The position numbers and the translations under genes were made by a program. DNA of 64,000 bases, taken from the NCBI GenBank assembly GCA_018340805.1, contig JACMZG010001863.1:23914327-23978326 (forward strand), read 5' to 3'. Within the stretch, counting starts at the first letter, position 1, and each line of letters starts with the position of its first letter. Origin of the DNA: Microvelia longipes. Lineage: Eukaryota; Arthropoda; Insecta; Hemiptera; Veliidae. Shown here piece by piece: positions 1 through 12,139 of this stretch. The notes below the pieces were generated by a model, which did not search any database, was not told where the DNA came from, and was given only the letters and a program-made list of their open reading frames with translations.

Positions 1-555
1 CCAGTACTGTCAACATTCATATACTATTACGTCAACGTAGAAGTTATGTTTCGTGAGTGCTTTCCCATCATGGGATTATTTGCACCATACATGCAGTACT
101 TCAATCGTAGCATAAAGTTTAAAATACAAGGAAGTATATAATCATAAACGATCATTACTGAAAACGTTTCTTAGACAAAAAATAAATACAAACAAGTAAA
201 TAAATCCCTATTTTAGGACCTCCAGGGAGTTAACCCTGCGGGATTTAAACAGATTAGTCGCGCTGTCCACTAAACCCAAAGTAATAATAAGAGCCTGAGT
301 TAAATTCTTATTATAATCGAGTGTTAAAAACTATGAGCACAGCCAGAGTTGCGACCTCCGAACCTTCGTTATAGGAATTAATGAGTTATCAACCAACCTA
401 ACGGAGAAAATTTATAATCAATAGTTATGTCCTCAGAATGTCTACCATTCATTCATTAGTAAAATCAGATGGGCGTTTTTAAGAAATATTGATGTGTCTA
501 AATAAACAGAGATGATATGTGACCATGTCGTTTTACTTTCCACACCCAACAATGT
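1..555. other. AT-rich DNA, nothing recognised
   Basis: No coding frame, RNA gene or repeat structure stands out on either strand. The tail of this stretch (from about 540) leads into a degraded family S repeat. Confidence 0.5.
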
Positions 556-870
556 AGGTATAAAGGAAAAGTATTGTACTCATAAAAATCTGAAACCGAT
601 ATTTTTATGACCGTTTAAGGCGTTTTAAGGCGCTCTAAGTGGTTTCGCTGTGACGTCTGTCATTCTGTGTGTGTGTGTGTGTGTGTGTGTATGGATGTGT
701 CCTGCTGAGTTTATGCTAGAGTAGAAATTGACACAAAAACCAGCCGTAAGGTCTAGTTGTGCTGCCCAAAATTAAATATTTTTGAATCTTCAAAAATTTA
801 AAATCATAAAAACGATTATTTTAACCGATTGAGTTGAAACCTATACGTAGTGAACCGGTGTTTAAAGTTT
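556..870 (+). repeat. Dispersed family S copy, degraded
   Basis: The copy carries, in order, the family marks seen elsewhere: a head ending in an AAAAGTATTGT-like motif, an AAACCG block, a GTTTTAAGGCG block, a TG-rich stretch expanded here into a microsatellite, TTTATGCTAGAG, and an ACAAAAACCAGCC block. The 5S-rRNA-like part found in better copies is absent. Decayed repeat with no coding content. Confidence 0.6.
666..690. repeat. (TG)n microsatellite inside family S
   Basis: About twelve TG units. Other family S copies have a short TGTGTGTGTCTG at this point, so the array probably grew from the element's own sequence. Confidence 0.9.
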
Positions 871-1874
871 CATTTTGATATTGGGCGAACGAAGCAAATC
901 CGAAATTGAGAGAAAAAGTACTTACGCACCTTGTACCCGTTTTTATAATTCATTTTAAATTGTTTACAGTAAATTGTTTTAGCTAAACACGTTTTAACTA
1001 ATTAATAAAAAATGTAAAATAAGAATAGATTTATGTTGCAGCATCACGGAAACATAAATTATTACATTTTCTTGGTTATAACTTAAAACAAACACTAAGT
1101 ATTAATTAAACCAGTCCTAGGGATTAGTTGCAAATAGGCAGAGATTTATGGCAAAAAAAAGTTTCAAAGCATCATTAAGATGAATGGGAGAGAGGGATAT
1201 CAGAATCGTGACCATAAATTAGGGGTTTTTCTGTTGCATTGTTCTAAAACAACAATGAAAGGATTATTAAATGCATTAATAATAAAAAATTAATAGCTAC
1301 AAAAATCGATATTAATGTGAATATGAGATCGAGTTTTGTTTAGCGTTTCTAGTTATTATTTGACAGGAATAATTAATTACCAAGGCAGTATAATGATTAT
1401 TAATCGTATCAATAGGATAAGTCCACGTTGGGAAAAGTGCATAGGGGTGAGGGGGAGATCACACCTTAGCCAGCCAATCAGACAGTCCTGAAATCAATCA
1501 AAAACCCTCTAGGATTTTTATTAAAGGGACAAAAACTCTCGTCGTGTCTTTCAAAAAGAATGGTATGTCAATGCTTCCTAGGAACGCGTGATGTCAGAAA
1601 CTTGAAAAGATCCCTGAGTCTATATAAACCTGGGCTTAATTAAACTTCATGACCCTTAACACTAGCTATATTAAATAACACTATATGCTCGATTTTAGGA
1701 TTACGAAAATTCAAGCTTAGAAATAATGTAATTGCTCTTTCGTGACATGACAATAAAACTGATTTTTATAATAAGTATATATCTTATCTTTTTAGATAAG
1801 ATAAATTTAAAGACTTGGAGATATAAGTAATAAAAATGCTTTCTTCTATCTTAGGGAGTAAGCAAAAAAGACCC
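871..1874. other. AT-rich DNA, nothing recognised
   Basis: Homopolymer-rich, stop-dense in all frames. No repeat family of this window is recognised here. Confidence 0.5.
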
Positions 1875-2048
1875 AACGACGAGGTTATCACCTCCCTATA
1901 TGTATAACTCTTATCAGCAATGACGTAGTCTACTTACCTGGTTATCACCTCCCTATATAACTCTCATTAGCAACGACGTGGTCTACTTACCTGGTTATCA
2001 CCTCCCTATATAACTCTTATCAGCAACGTCCCTATATAACTCTAATCA
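1875..2048. repeat. Tandem repeat, 53-57 bp period, about 3 copies
   Basis: The block GGTTATCACCTCCCTATAT begins near 1883, 1940 and 1993. It is followed each time by AACTCTTATCAGCAA(C/T)GACGT and TCTACTTACCT. The last unit is shortened and ends in a second CCCTATATAACTCT. Minisatellite-like, with no coding reading. Confidence 0.85.
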
Positions 2049-3107
2049 TTAACAACATTTCTGTTCAATTTTTTATTCAATTGAAATGGTGATTTACGGA
2101 GGGTAACTTACTCCCTATATCCCGGTACTAGTGTCAATACTAAAGGTAGATTTTCTATGACAATACACCATACATGGACATACAAACAACGTGCGCTTTT
2201 GTGTTATTAGCATATTATGCTTCTAACCTCTCACATACCCCTGGTTTTGCTTTGATTATATTATTTACAATACTTCTATTACATATTCTATATATACTTA
2301 TTGTTATGATAAATAAATGACATTTCTATTCATTTATATCATATATATATATATGATTTATATATATATATTCTATTATTTATATCAATATAATACAACA
2401 ATTCTCCCTATTAACTCTTTTAATTAACTTCTCAGCTCGTTTAGTTCCTACACATGTTTCCAAAATTAACTAACTAAAATCTCTAAATTTTACCAATTTA
2501 ATCAATGTTTCTTTCGAAACATTATGTATTTAATGTTATGTTACTTATTCAATGTTCAAAATATAATACAAAAATCGAAACAAAACCCACAGAAAAATGT
2601 GTTTGTATAATACTGCAAAAATATCAAATAAACAAAGCATAAATATCTTTGAAACAACAGATAAAGTTATTGTTTAAATGTGAACATAAAAAAGATAAAA
2701 GTTTATGTTAGGCAGAAAAACTATAATTTTTAAATCAATGGCCAAACAAATCTTTTACGTCGAGATTTATATAGGAGTCTCCTGAGACACATCACCTCTA
2801 CTTTATCTTTTCAAACTTACGATCTTCTTCTTCTCTGGTAAACTTATAAACGATTTTCTTTTTATTCTTCTTACCTTTTTATTACTTTTTAAATAAGTTT
2901 ATTTTTCTTTAAGAAAAAAAGGGAAATTAAATTCTTTTTGAAACTTTAGAGTTGTACAATAAAATTAAAGTTTAAAAAACAATTTTATCGAGTAACTTGA
3001 AGTATAATAAAATTAAATCTTTAAAACAAGCCTCTAAAAAATTAATTAAATAAATAAATAATGGGTCGCATTATTAAAAATAAATCAAATTACGGATAAC
3101 TGAATAT
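2049..3107. other. AT-rich DNA with a short TA tract
   Basis: A short interrupted TA tract lies at about 2338-2376. The remainder shows no gene or repeat that can be named. Confidence 0.5.
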
Positions 3108-3140
3108 TTATGTATAAAAATATAATATTTTTATACATAA
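3108..3140. repeat. Perfect palindrome, 16-bp arms, 1-nt centre
   Basis: TTATGTATAAAAATAT is followed by one base and then its exact reverse complement. Such a sequence could extrude as a hairpin; no function is implied. Confidence 0.9.
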
Positions 3141-3533
3141 TAAAATAAAATAAAATTTAGAGTCCTCAAAATACTACAAATCGCCCACTTACAAAAAAGC
3201 ATAGTACCTCGAGACTTCACCTCAACTTCGATACTTAGTTACATATACATATACTATGTATATAAGTACTTGTAAAAGTACATAACAGCTTGTAAAGTGA
3301 CATAACAGCTTTATTGGCACGATATTATCGAATCAACAAATTTATTAGATGAAACCCGAGATATGTTCAAAATTAAGTCAGAACTATATTGCTGATAAAT
3401 AAATTTAAATTTGTCCATATGTTTCTCATACATAGCTTTACATGTTCATTCAATATTACCTTCATCCGAACACCTCAAAGTTTGGTACAGCTTTGTTGTA
3501 AGATGACGCCCAATTATACAATTTATTTCATAT

Positions 3534-3664
3534 TTTATTAACAATAGAGTTCAGGACATTCCCATATCATTTCGATGCAAGAAAAAGTTATCGTGTTCCT
3601 AAGAAACATTTAGGAACAAACTTTCGAGCTCACATACATACATCTTACAAACACTTGATATATA

Positions 3665-3727
<63 letters not shown>

Positions 3728-3870
3728 ATATTAATTATTAACAATAGAGATTATGACTTTCCCAATATCATTTCGATCCAAGAAAAAGTTATCGTGTTCC
3801 TAAGAAACATTTAGGAACAAACTTTTCGAGCTCACATACATACATCTTAAAAACACTTGATATATATATA

Positions 3871-3968
<98 letters not shown>
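3534..3968. repeat. 200-bp tandem duplication ending in TA arrays
   Basis: Two copies (about 3534-3731 and 3734-3968) share AACAATAGAG, AAGAAAAAGTTATCG, a hairpin GTTCCTAA...TTTAGGAAC, CGAGCTCACATACATACATC and AAACACTTGA, then run straight into a TA array of 70-105 bp. The arrays are interrupted by TATTATA or TATAATA. The few differences between copies suggest a fairly recent duplication of a block that already ended in the TA array. Confidence 0.85.
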
Positions 3969-4989
3969 TGTATTTTATCCATGATCAGTGAATGAGTCAA
4001 TATATATTCATATGAATATAATCACGAATCGGCAAACTTTCCGCGGATTCTCTAATGTTTTCAACTCATAAGTTAACTTGATCTCTTTATTTCCCTAAGA
4101 AACTATGGTGACAAGATTTAACCAATTGCTTCTTTCTGTGTCAATGCAGTATATTTATTTGGCTCATTTTACAATGCGGTTTTCTTAAAATCTAAGAATT
4201 AGTTACTAAAAATGTCAACTTATCATTTCTGTCCATAACAATAGATCACACATCTGCCGTATTGCACACCAATCTTTTATTTGTTTAGACAACTTGTTTT
4301 GCCAGAAAACATTGTTTTAAACCAAGATAATACAAACAATAAGATGAAATAATTTAACAAACATTGAATATTTATAGTTCTATGCCAGGGTTAAGTAAAT
4401 ATTGAATCATTTCTTGTTTTGAATAAAATAGTTTGGTAAGATATGAGATTATTAAGATAGACAAATGCTTGCTGACGTCAAACAATAGAAATATCTACCA
4501 AACAGTAGTGCAGTTGTCTATATTGTTCATAAAAACAATAGTTAATGTCTGCCCTCGGGTTAATTTTTAATAGCCTTTACAAATAAATAAATCGTACACA
4601 CGCAGTTCGATACAAACAACCAAGAAAAATATCATATTACATACTTACCAACCTAACAAGGGTGGGGGTGGTTTTTGAAAGAGGAATCACTGATCAAGTA
4701 CAGACGTATGTAAAAGATTTTTTGTTTCTAGACTTTTCTATGGGACACGATAACTTTTGAACGCTTTTACATGGTACATAAATCAATCTTGTTAATATCC
4801 AGAACCTATTGTTATGAAAAGAGTGAAACTCCATTAACTCACAGGATTGACCCACAAACATTTCAAAAAATTACAAATCTGCAAAAGTGTTTGTTTAGAT
4901 CGGAAAGACAAATTTTACACTTTTTCTACCATGTATGGTCAAAAAAAACGATGTTACATTTTATTAACAGTATCAGTTCCGGTGTTATT
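3969..4989. other. Unrecognised AT-rich DNA
   Basis: The short open frame at about 4771-5004 has no recognisable motif and low complexity. Nothing else is supported. Confidence 0.5.
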
Positions 4990-5175
4990 AATTGGCATAT
5001 ATAACATAATGTAAACAAATAAGGTTTTATAATAATATATTTGAAAATTTGCTTATATCGTGGCAGTATACAACTTATAAACACTAGTAATATGACGAAC
5101 TGATGCAGGACAACAACCATGTGAACGCCGCGGAGCGTCTATGAGGCCAAAGGCATCTTGTTTATTTCAAATATA
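4990..5175 (+). repeat. Dispersed family G copy
   Basis: Family G runs: ATGTAAACAAAT, TTTGAAAATTTGCTTATATCG, GGCAGTATACAACTTATAAA, CTAGTAATATGAC, ACAGGACAACAACCATGTG-like, a GC-rich hairpin tip (CCGCGGAGCG), then GGCC...CTTGTTTATTT. Other copies lie at 12858 (minus), 25885 (plus), 32950 (minus), 49985 (plus) and 55038 (minus). Short and non-coding. Confidence 0.75.
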
Positions 5176-5534
5176 TTATGTAATATATTTTTTCAATATA
5201 TATCTTTCAAAATATGCAACAACCAATATATTTAGTATGTTTTAATAATGCATAAAGTATGTTTTAAATAAATTATTATGTTGAATTCTAATTACAAAAT
5301 GATTTAATTAGTAATATGTAACAATAGATCATACTGATGCATATAAGGGTAATTAATGATTTATTGAAATGATTAATATGAATAATAATTAAACAGGGTA
5401 GCTAAGTACTACATTACACAACAAAGTTAAAGTACTAAATAACAAGTTGCAACACAACTGCTCAGGTTACTAAATATACACCGAAAAATTAATTAATTAT
5501 GCATTAAAACTAAGATTGTGTGCAAGAAAGCGGC

Positions 5535-5577
5535 ATGTCAAAGAAATTCGCCCGGCTTTGCGAACCTCCGCACCAGA
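5535..5577 (-). repeat. Family F fragment
   Basis: AAAGAAATTCGCCCGGC followed by CGAACCTCCGCACCAGAATC matches, with decay, the conserved end of family F (AAATTCGCCCGACATGCGGACCACCGCGCCAGAATT in intact copies). Confidence 0.5.
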
Positions 5578-6234
5578 ATCTTTAAGAATATTATTTCATT
5601 TTTCTATATTGTATGTATTTCTTTATTATGATATATTATTATATTTATTCAACTCTTATCTCATATAAAAAGAGAGAGTTAGATAGATACTTTGATAACT
5701 AGGTGACTTCCATCTAGATTTAAACATTATTTTTTGAAGTATCACCTATAAATTGTGTTCTTCGCACTCAGTAAAATCAGAAAGTATTATATAGTTCTAC
5801 ACAAGCCCCTATATAGCATTATAAGCTAATATTATCACAGTATTATTAAGTCACCCAATAATTTAATTATGTTCATAACCATGTAAACCGCTTTATACAA
5901 GAAGATTTAATTTTTAATCTTGCTTGTGTATGTTGCTCATGATGGCTTTTAAGTCATCATCACCACAACACAAAATTGTATAAACCTAGTATTCATCTCT
6001 ATAATATGGTTTATTATATTAGTTGTGTTAAAATATACAGGTTTATCCCTTTATGAGGAAACGAAGTAGATATCAGGTTATTCCTTGCTGTGAGGTTGTT
6101 AAGAGAGATGACAACGCTTGATAGCATTATCTTTCTTTATTCGCCTTATTCTTCTTTCGCTTCAACTTTATCCTATTAAATAGGAGGAATACTAGTAGAG
6201 TGAAAAAATCTTCCGTAGCATAAGGTATGATCGC
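5578..6234. other. Unrecognised AT-rich DNA
   Basis: No gene or named repeat. A small GA-rich patch lies near 5670. Confidence 0.45.
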
Positions 6235-6249
6235 ATATATATATATATA

Positions 6250-6281
<32 letters not shown>

Positions 6282-6365
6282 GCACTCCCGAGTTTGACTC
6301 CCACCATACTGTCCACCCTACTAGCGATTTTTTCAATGGGAATCCGCTAAAAGGAGGTTCCAGCG
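6235..6365. repeat. TA array followed by a family T-like tail
   Basis: A TA array (about 6235-6282, broken by TATAATTATA) is followed by a degenerate tRNA T-arm-like stretch (CCCGAGTTTGACTCCCACC), CTGTCCACCC, and GGAATCCGCTAAAAGG. The same order (TA array, tRNA-like block, AAATTCGCTAAAA) is clearer at 24384-24600, so this is probably the 3' half of a family T element. Confidence 0.5.
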
Positions 6366-6466
6366 TGTGTTTATGCTTAACCCCTTTTAGCATAGGGCTA
6401 ACATAGTCTAACCTCTAAAAAAACATAAGCTAACACACCTACCCTGTGTTTGCAGTGTTCGGGTTC

Positions 6467-6493
6467 CTGTGAACGAAGTTTCTTCGTTCACAG
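6467..6493. repeat. Perfect hairpin, 12-bp arms, TTT loop
   Basis: CTGTGAACGAAG, TTT, CTTCGTTCACAG. No downstream U-tract or gene makes it a terminator; it may be the tip of a lost inverted-repeat element. Confidence 0.85.
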
Positions 6494-9400
6494 TAAACTA
6501 TAACACCCCCGACCCGCATTACTATCAACTTTTTAACTCACTGTTCATGATCTTTTTATTTATTTTGTTGTATCCATAATAATTTAATACTGTTCAATTA
6601 ACTTTGACAGTTTATTAACCAGCATACTTTACAGTTTAAATCTATGTATTTCTTTAGTTTTTATACGCTATTAATAATATAGTTTTTTAGGCGATTAATT
6701 ATAAAAATTACAAAAAGGCGCATTTTTATATAAAATAATTATTAAGTACTATAAATTTTAAGTATATATTTTGAAATTGAACAAGATTTATTTATTTTTT
6801 TATTATAATTAATTTTTTATTTTTAGGGATTCATTGAATTTATTTTTTAGTTTCAATTAAAAAAACTGTAGTCAAACGGTAGAAAAAAATATGTTAAAAA
6901 AGTCATAAAACTCATATTTTCTCATGTTGTGAAAATATTTAGACATGACGCATATCGATGGATCCAGAAAACCTTTATAAAATCCTTCACTTTGTTATCA
7001 TTATTAGAGAGCAAATTAAAGAGTTTAATTAAATAATAGAGTTAAGGCAAAAAATCCTCAGAATACTCCGCGAGAATACTCGTCATTGGTCTTTAACGTG
7101 AAGAAAATGGCGAAATACTCGTGTTGGTCCTGAAAGGGTTAAGAGTCGATTCTTGCAACTCGAATATTATTACAACCATGAGAATAGAACAAGACATAAG
7201 AATATTCCTCTGAAGCATTGGGTCTCTATCCTGTCTATACGTTTCTTTTCATATTATTGAATCAATTACTTCTTCCGCAATTTCTTTTATAGGTTGGTTG
7301 AAAGTATTGCGAGGCTATCTCTTTTACTATCTGCTAGCATTTTTCCACATTTATCCTTCAAATAAAAGAAGACTTCTTAAAACAAAATAAATTTCTCTCG
7401 AAATTTTGGCTATGCTATTTAAGTTAATGAATCATTAAATAAATTCCTTCACAGATATCAAATAAAAGATAGCTACAAAACGCAGTATAAAAAAGTATTA
7501 GTAGTCGGAAGTTCGAAAGGTTTTAAATAAATAACATGGTAAAAAAAAATTTTCAACTATATGCCTTTTTGTTCAATTATTTCTAAAAGCTACTTTCTGC
7601 GGGGACCGGATACTACAAGAGACACAAACCCCCCGTTTGTATAACAACAGTATATAGAATAGAGAAAAGAGGTTAATGATTAAGTGCCATAGGCTGTAAC
7701 CAAAGTAAAAATGTATTTCCCGCTACAAAAATACTTTTGTTGTACACAAGTTGAAACACAATAATCACCACCCAGATTTTTATTTTACGAAAACGCAAGT
7801 TTTCGAAAAAAACTTCCCCAAATGTTGAAGCAAATTTACGTTGTTAGTTAATTAATTACTTCAAAAATTAAGAGAGAAAAGGGCCCAAATTCCATTTGTC
7901 TGATACCAAAAATATATGTATTCATAGTTTCAAATTATATGTGTATATAGGAGTTATTTTCCCTTGCGTATGCCACCCGATAGGTAAATACATAAGCTCC
8001 CTCGTAATGGAACAAATCTTGACAAAAAAGAGAAGTTGGGAAGGTTAAAAAAACAATGGTATTTGAAATATTTATAATTTTATCAACCAAACTTGATAAT
8101 GTAATTTCAAAACATTGAAAAGAACATCTTCTTTTAATTGTTAACCTTTTTCGCATGCTGAATTGAATGAGACCTCTTTTAACGCAATCCAACCAAATTT
8201 AATAAATGTAAATGGCAAGTCAGGCATATCAGGTGATACACATTGGGTGTATCATCCAATACAACCACGGTAATATACGTAATAATGTGGCCTCGGCATG
8301 CTAAACCGTGAGGCGACCGACGGAATACAAAATTCGCTAAATAAAATGCAACACATAACAATAAAGCAAGAAAAATGTAAACAGAGAGATTGCCAAGCAA
8401 CAGTTATTCTAATTTTTTTACTAAATGCAACTTAAATTATCTATTTCTCCCTCATATTAAATTTTTTCACTCAGATTTGCTTTCAACACTATTGAAAATA
8501 TAATGATGACAAGCTGTAAAACCCCAGATACCTGAACTTTTGTCAAAATTATGTATAATAAAAAAACCCTCTTCACGCATATATATTTCAAAAGCTCATA
8601 GTAAGCCAATCAAGGAATTGTTCATGACGGAATAAATTTTGCGTCACATTTATTGATTGACATATATTTCTTACACAAAAAATGCCTAAGCTTCAAGCTA
8701 ATATATTTACATTATATAAAACATAGAAGCAATATCATTTTAGCTTTTTTGAATGTAACGAAATCCCTCGGTAAATTGCACAACTATCGAATAAATTGAC
8801 TTGAACGTTACTTACAAATCAATATTATAATTAAACTAGAATACATCAATAGTTTAATTACAAAAGACAAATCCTCTACTAGAAACTACACTTAGGCTTT
8901 CAAAACTATGAAGGGATTTCAGAATTGTTACAATTCTATAAAACCCTTAGATTGAGTTCTTCAGATAATACTAAAAGGATAAAGCATTAAAAGAGGATTT
9001 CATTAATGCCAGGGCATCACTAAGCTTAAACTTAGGTTTCAAGTGACCTGTTTTCATAACACGTATTGCCCTGTATCTAATATAGTTAATCTTTAAAATA
9101 AACTAAAACTTTATCAAAATATTTAATACCTATAATTTATTATTACTATTAAATATACAACAATGATGACAAAATGCAATAAATGCACATAAATAATGCG
9201 CAAGCTAAAAAACCTCCCTTATTTTCACAAATATTGAAATACCTTACATACCACCTACCTTTTCAAGAGAGAAATAATATTTAAGAACAAGATGAAAAAC
9301 TTTAATACACATAAATTTAAATTCAGCTTGGGTTTATATTACTACGAACACATATGAATTATCGCAAAACAGTAATTTCATGATTAATATTTTCTATAGG

Positions 9401-9639
9401 CCAGTCGTCACTGACTACATAACTGTTACAATTAATGGGTGTTATGGGGAGCATAGACTATTGACAAAATTAATATTACTAAAAAAATTAAATGTCGATG
9501 CAAATGGTACATGATAAAAAGGTAGGCATCGAGTATTTAAAGGGTCTTACATCTATATCGCCAAATTACCTTTAAAGTAAATAAACAAAATAAAAATCCG
9601 GAAACTAAATTATTTCAACTAAATTATTTGTTTTATGGT
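6494..9639. other. Unrecognised AT-rich DNA with one hairpin patch
   Basis: Over 3 kb without a supportable gene. At 8234-8254 there is a hairpin with 8-bp arms (TGATACAC/GTGTATCA), followed at about 8291-8313 by an imperfect CCTCGG...CCGTGAGG stem. These may mark an old inverted-repeat element. The two minus-strand open frames over 7935-8400 have no motif I recognise. Confidence 0.5.
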
Positions 9640-10122
9640 GTTTAAGACCTTCTGAGTGATTTTACCTAGTTTTCAGTCTGTGAGATTCGAGTAATTTAGG
9701 AGCTCTAGAGTGATTTTACCGTTTGTCTGTGTGAGCTTGTTTGTGAGAAGATGTAAGATTCGCTGTTACCACAGTAGCTACAAAATCATTTACCTAATTA
9801 CGAGCCTAGCGAGTTTAAATACAAGATCAGTAGATCCAAGGTATAATACAAGATCCAATAAAAAGTTTACAGGTACTCCATACAGAATTTTTACTTTTCC
9901 TCAATAATACCATTGGTGTATAGGAAAATGATTGTGTTGGCAAAAATCCCAAGCCGGGATGTCACCGGAAATATCCGTTTAAGGTGTTTTTAAGACCTGA
10001 GCAGTTTTCAGAAAATGGTCTGTATGTGTGTGTGTTTGTTTATCATCGTAGCTCCCAGTGTATTTAGCTATAGATTTAAATCTTGAAGCGAGAATCAGAC
10101 AAATTCAATTTTAATTCATAAT

Positions 10123-10163
10123 AATTTCTAGTGAGTCATGCATATAATGACTCACTAGAAATT
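10123..10163. repeat. Hairpin with 17-bp perfect arms inside family S
   Basis: AATTTCTAGTGAGTCAT and its exact reverse complement flank a 7-nt loop. Other S copies have no such hairpin at this point, so it is local to this copy. Confidence 0.9.
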
Positions 10164-10413
10164 TCGAAAAAATCATAAAACTTGAAAAAATGTAATTGGA
10201 TTGAATTTGGCTCGAATGTTGCCATGTATAAGTCTAACATATGTACCAAGTTTATCTCTTATCAAGCAAAAGTTTAAGTTTTATCAATGACTTAAGTATT
10301 TTTTTTTTACTTGTAAAAAATCGGAAAAATATCCATGAGAGAAATTCGGTGCAAGTAAAATAAATAAACTATGTTTCATTTCAAACACAACTATATTTGC
10401 ACTGCTGGATCAT

Positions 10414-10470
10414 AAAAGTTAAACGACATCGAGCATGGTCAGTGTCTGGATGGATGACCGCTTGGTATGA
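10414..10470 (+). repeat. 5S rRNA-like segment (internal promoter region)
   Basis: The block reads AAGTTAAACGACATCGAGC, then GGTCAGTGTCTGGATGG and ATGACCGCTTGG. This follows eukaryotic 5S rRNA from about residue 47 to 105, the part holding box A, the intermediate element and box C read by TFIIIA. The first ~45 and last ~15 residues of 5S rRNA are missing, so it cannot give a functional rRNA. It is a 5S-derived module in a dispersed repeat. Confidence 0.7.
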
Positions 10471-10600
10471 AACAAATATATTTTCTATCTGAAGATGAGC
10501 GAAGCGAGCCCGAAGTAGATAGGATGAGCGTGGAGGATCTGATGTGAAAAAGTTCGAGGTAGGTGAGAAGACAGATTTTAAAAATGCTTTGCTGACCATT

Positions 10601-12007
10601 AAAGTAATACATAAACCAAGTAGGGAAATTCCTATATACTAATCAGTGTAAAAAAATCAGACATGCGTGATCAGCTGATTTCTGGCTCAAAAAATAATAG
10701 CTAAAATGGAATAATTGCCCATGCGTCTTTAAGATTTACGTTTTTGTTACTTAATTTTATTGGCAAACCCTCATTAAATTAGGTGATTTTTACTTTTATC
10801 GTGTTTTAGTACTTTAATATGTACGTGATAATTTAATGATTTCGTAATAAATTCTGTAAAAGAATTGTTACAAATAAATTAGTTAAAGAAAAAGAGAAAC
10901 TATAGTGAAGGTAAACTACATGTTTTGATAATGATTTTGAAGAACATACAGACGATAATGTATTGCTTAAATAAAACTTGTTTGCAGTAATTTTAGTTTT
11001 ACAAACCTAGTATTTAAAGATTCGCACTTAAACCTCTATTGGATGTGACAAAAACTTATTTCTTACACAAATTATTAACATTTTAAAATAAAATGTACAA
11101 GAAATGCAACAAAAAACAAAAATTTGGAGTACCCTAAATAGTTTGTTTACATTTACAAGGGTAAAACAAAGTGGCCGCGCCCAAAGAAAATTTGAGCCAT
11201 CTCTCTGGTGGACAAATGTGAACTACAAGCCAGGTCTGACACAACATCGCATTTGTTTCCTTACTCGGTTTATATATTACTTTAGCTGACATATATACGT
11301 CTTACATAATATTTTAATACAGCAGTATAAGTTATTATCAATTTATAACTTCAAATGAATTTTAAATGTAAATCTATTAATAGAAATATAAAATTGGAGT
11401 TTTAGTTAGTAGATAAATTATGGAACACCCTAGTCTAAAATTCCATAGCTTGTCTTTGAAAATTAAATGGAAATGTCCAGACTTGAAATTAGTTTAGTTG
11501 ATTTAATAAACTCCAGAGAGTTTCCCGTAGCTGTGGTTAAACCAGCCTCGAATATTTTATGATATTTTTTAGTGAAACGAATTTAGAAGGCCTTCGTAGG
11601 CTTTACTTCAAAAACTTTATTTTAGACATTGAAAAATTGTTTTTATCCTTTAAGAATGTCTAAAATGTATTATTATTATTAATTTAAAAATGTAACAAAC
11701 ACTGATGGTTTAAGAACCAAACGCAATTCGTGACCGGACCCATTTTTCGCATTATATGTTACACATTATATTCAGGAACGCAGCGGCGTTTCGCCCAGCC
11801 ATGTAAAAAAAGTTAAAATACCGTATTAAGTCAATAAAAAAGTCATTAACCCACTAAAGGTAGCAGTGCATGGGTACTGTACACAAAAAAGTCGAGTTTT
11901 TGAGAGTCTGTGACGTGAAAACAACTAAAGGCACATGAAAAGAACTAAACATTTTAGTGTGCCTTTTCTTATATATCATATATATAAGAAATATGTAAGA
12001 AAAGAAA
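10601..12007. other. Unrecognised AT-rich DNA
   Basis: No gene, RNA or named repeat is recognised. The plus-strand frame at 11104-11289 has no motif. Confidence 0.45.
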
Positions 12008-12139
12008 GACTTTACGACAAAGTAAGAGAATAGAGACTTAACAACAAATCAAGAGAGAGAGACTTCACTATAAAGTAAGAAAAGAGAGACTTTACAACAA
12101 AGTAAGAGAAGAGAGACTTTACGACAAAGTAAAAGTCGC
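12008..12139. repeat. 27-bp tandem repeat, 5 copies
   Basis: The unit GACTTTACGACAAAGTAAGA plus GAAGAGA starts at about 12008, 12035, 12061, 12088 and 12115. The two 3' copies are the most alike. Minisatellite with a 9-codon period but stops in the frames checked by eye. Confidence 0.85.

Larger units (their letters stand above)
9640..10600 (+). repeat. Family S, partial copy then near-complete copy
   Basis: A partial head lies at about 9640-9710 (GTGTTTAAGACCTTCTGAGTG). The fuller copy starts near 9895 and contains AAAATGATTGTGTTGGC, AGCCGGGATGTCACCGG, GTGTTTTTAAGACCTGAG, a TG-rich run, TATCATCGTAGCTCC, CATGTATAAG/CTAACATATG, a 5S-rRNA-like block at 10414-10470, and a tail with GATGAGCGAAGCGAGCCCGAAGTAG. 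Frames on either strand are antisense by-products with no known domain. Confidence 0.75.

Noticed and set aside
3800..4000. Tyrosine/isoleucine-repeat frames across TA arrays (also at 18653, 25149, 49682)
   Set aside because: Any TA repeat reads as YIYI; these are microsatellite artefacts.
6467..6493. Rho-independent terminator
   Set aside because: Eukaryotic context, no upstream gene and no U-tract; many similar hairpins occur in this window as repeat remnants.
10414..10470. Functional 5S rRNA gene
   Set aside because: Only about half of the molecule is present; the 5' part and 3' stem strand are missing in every copy.
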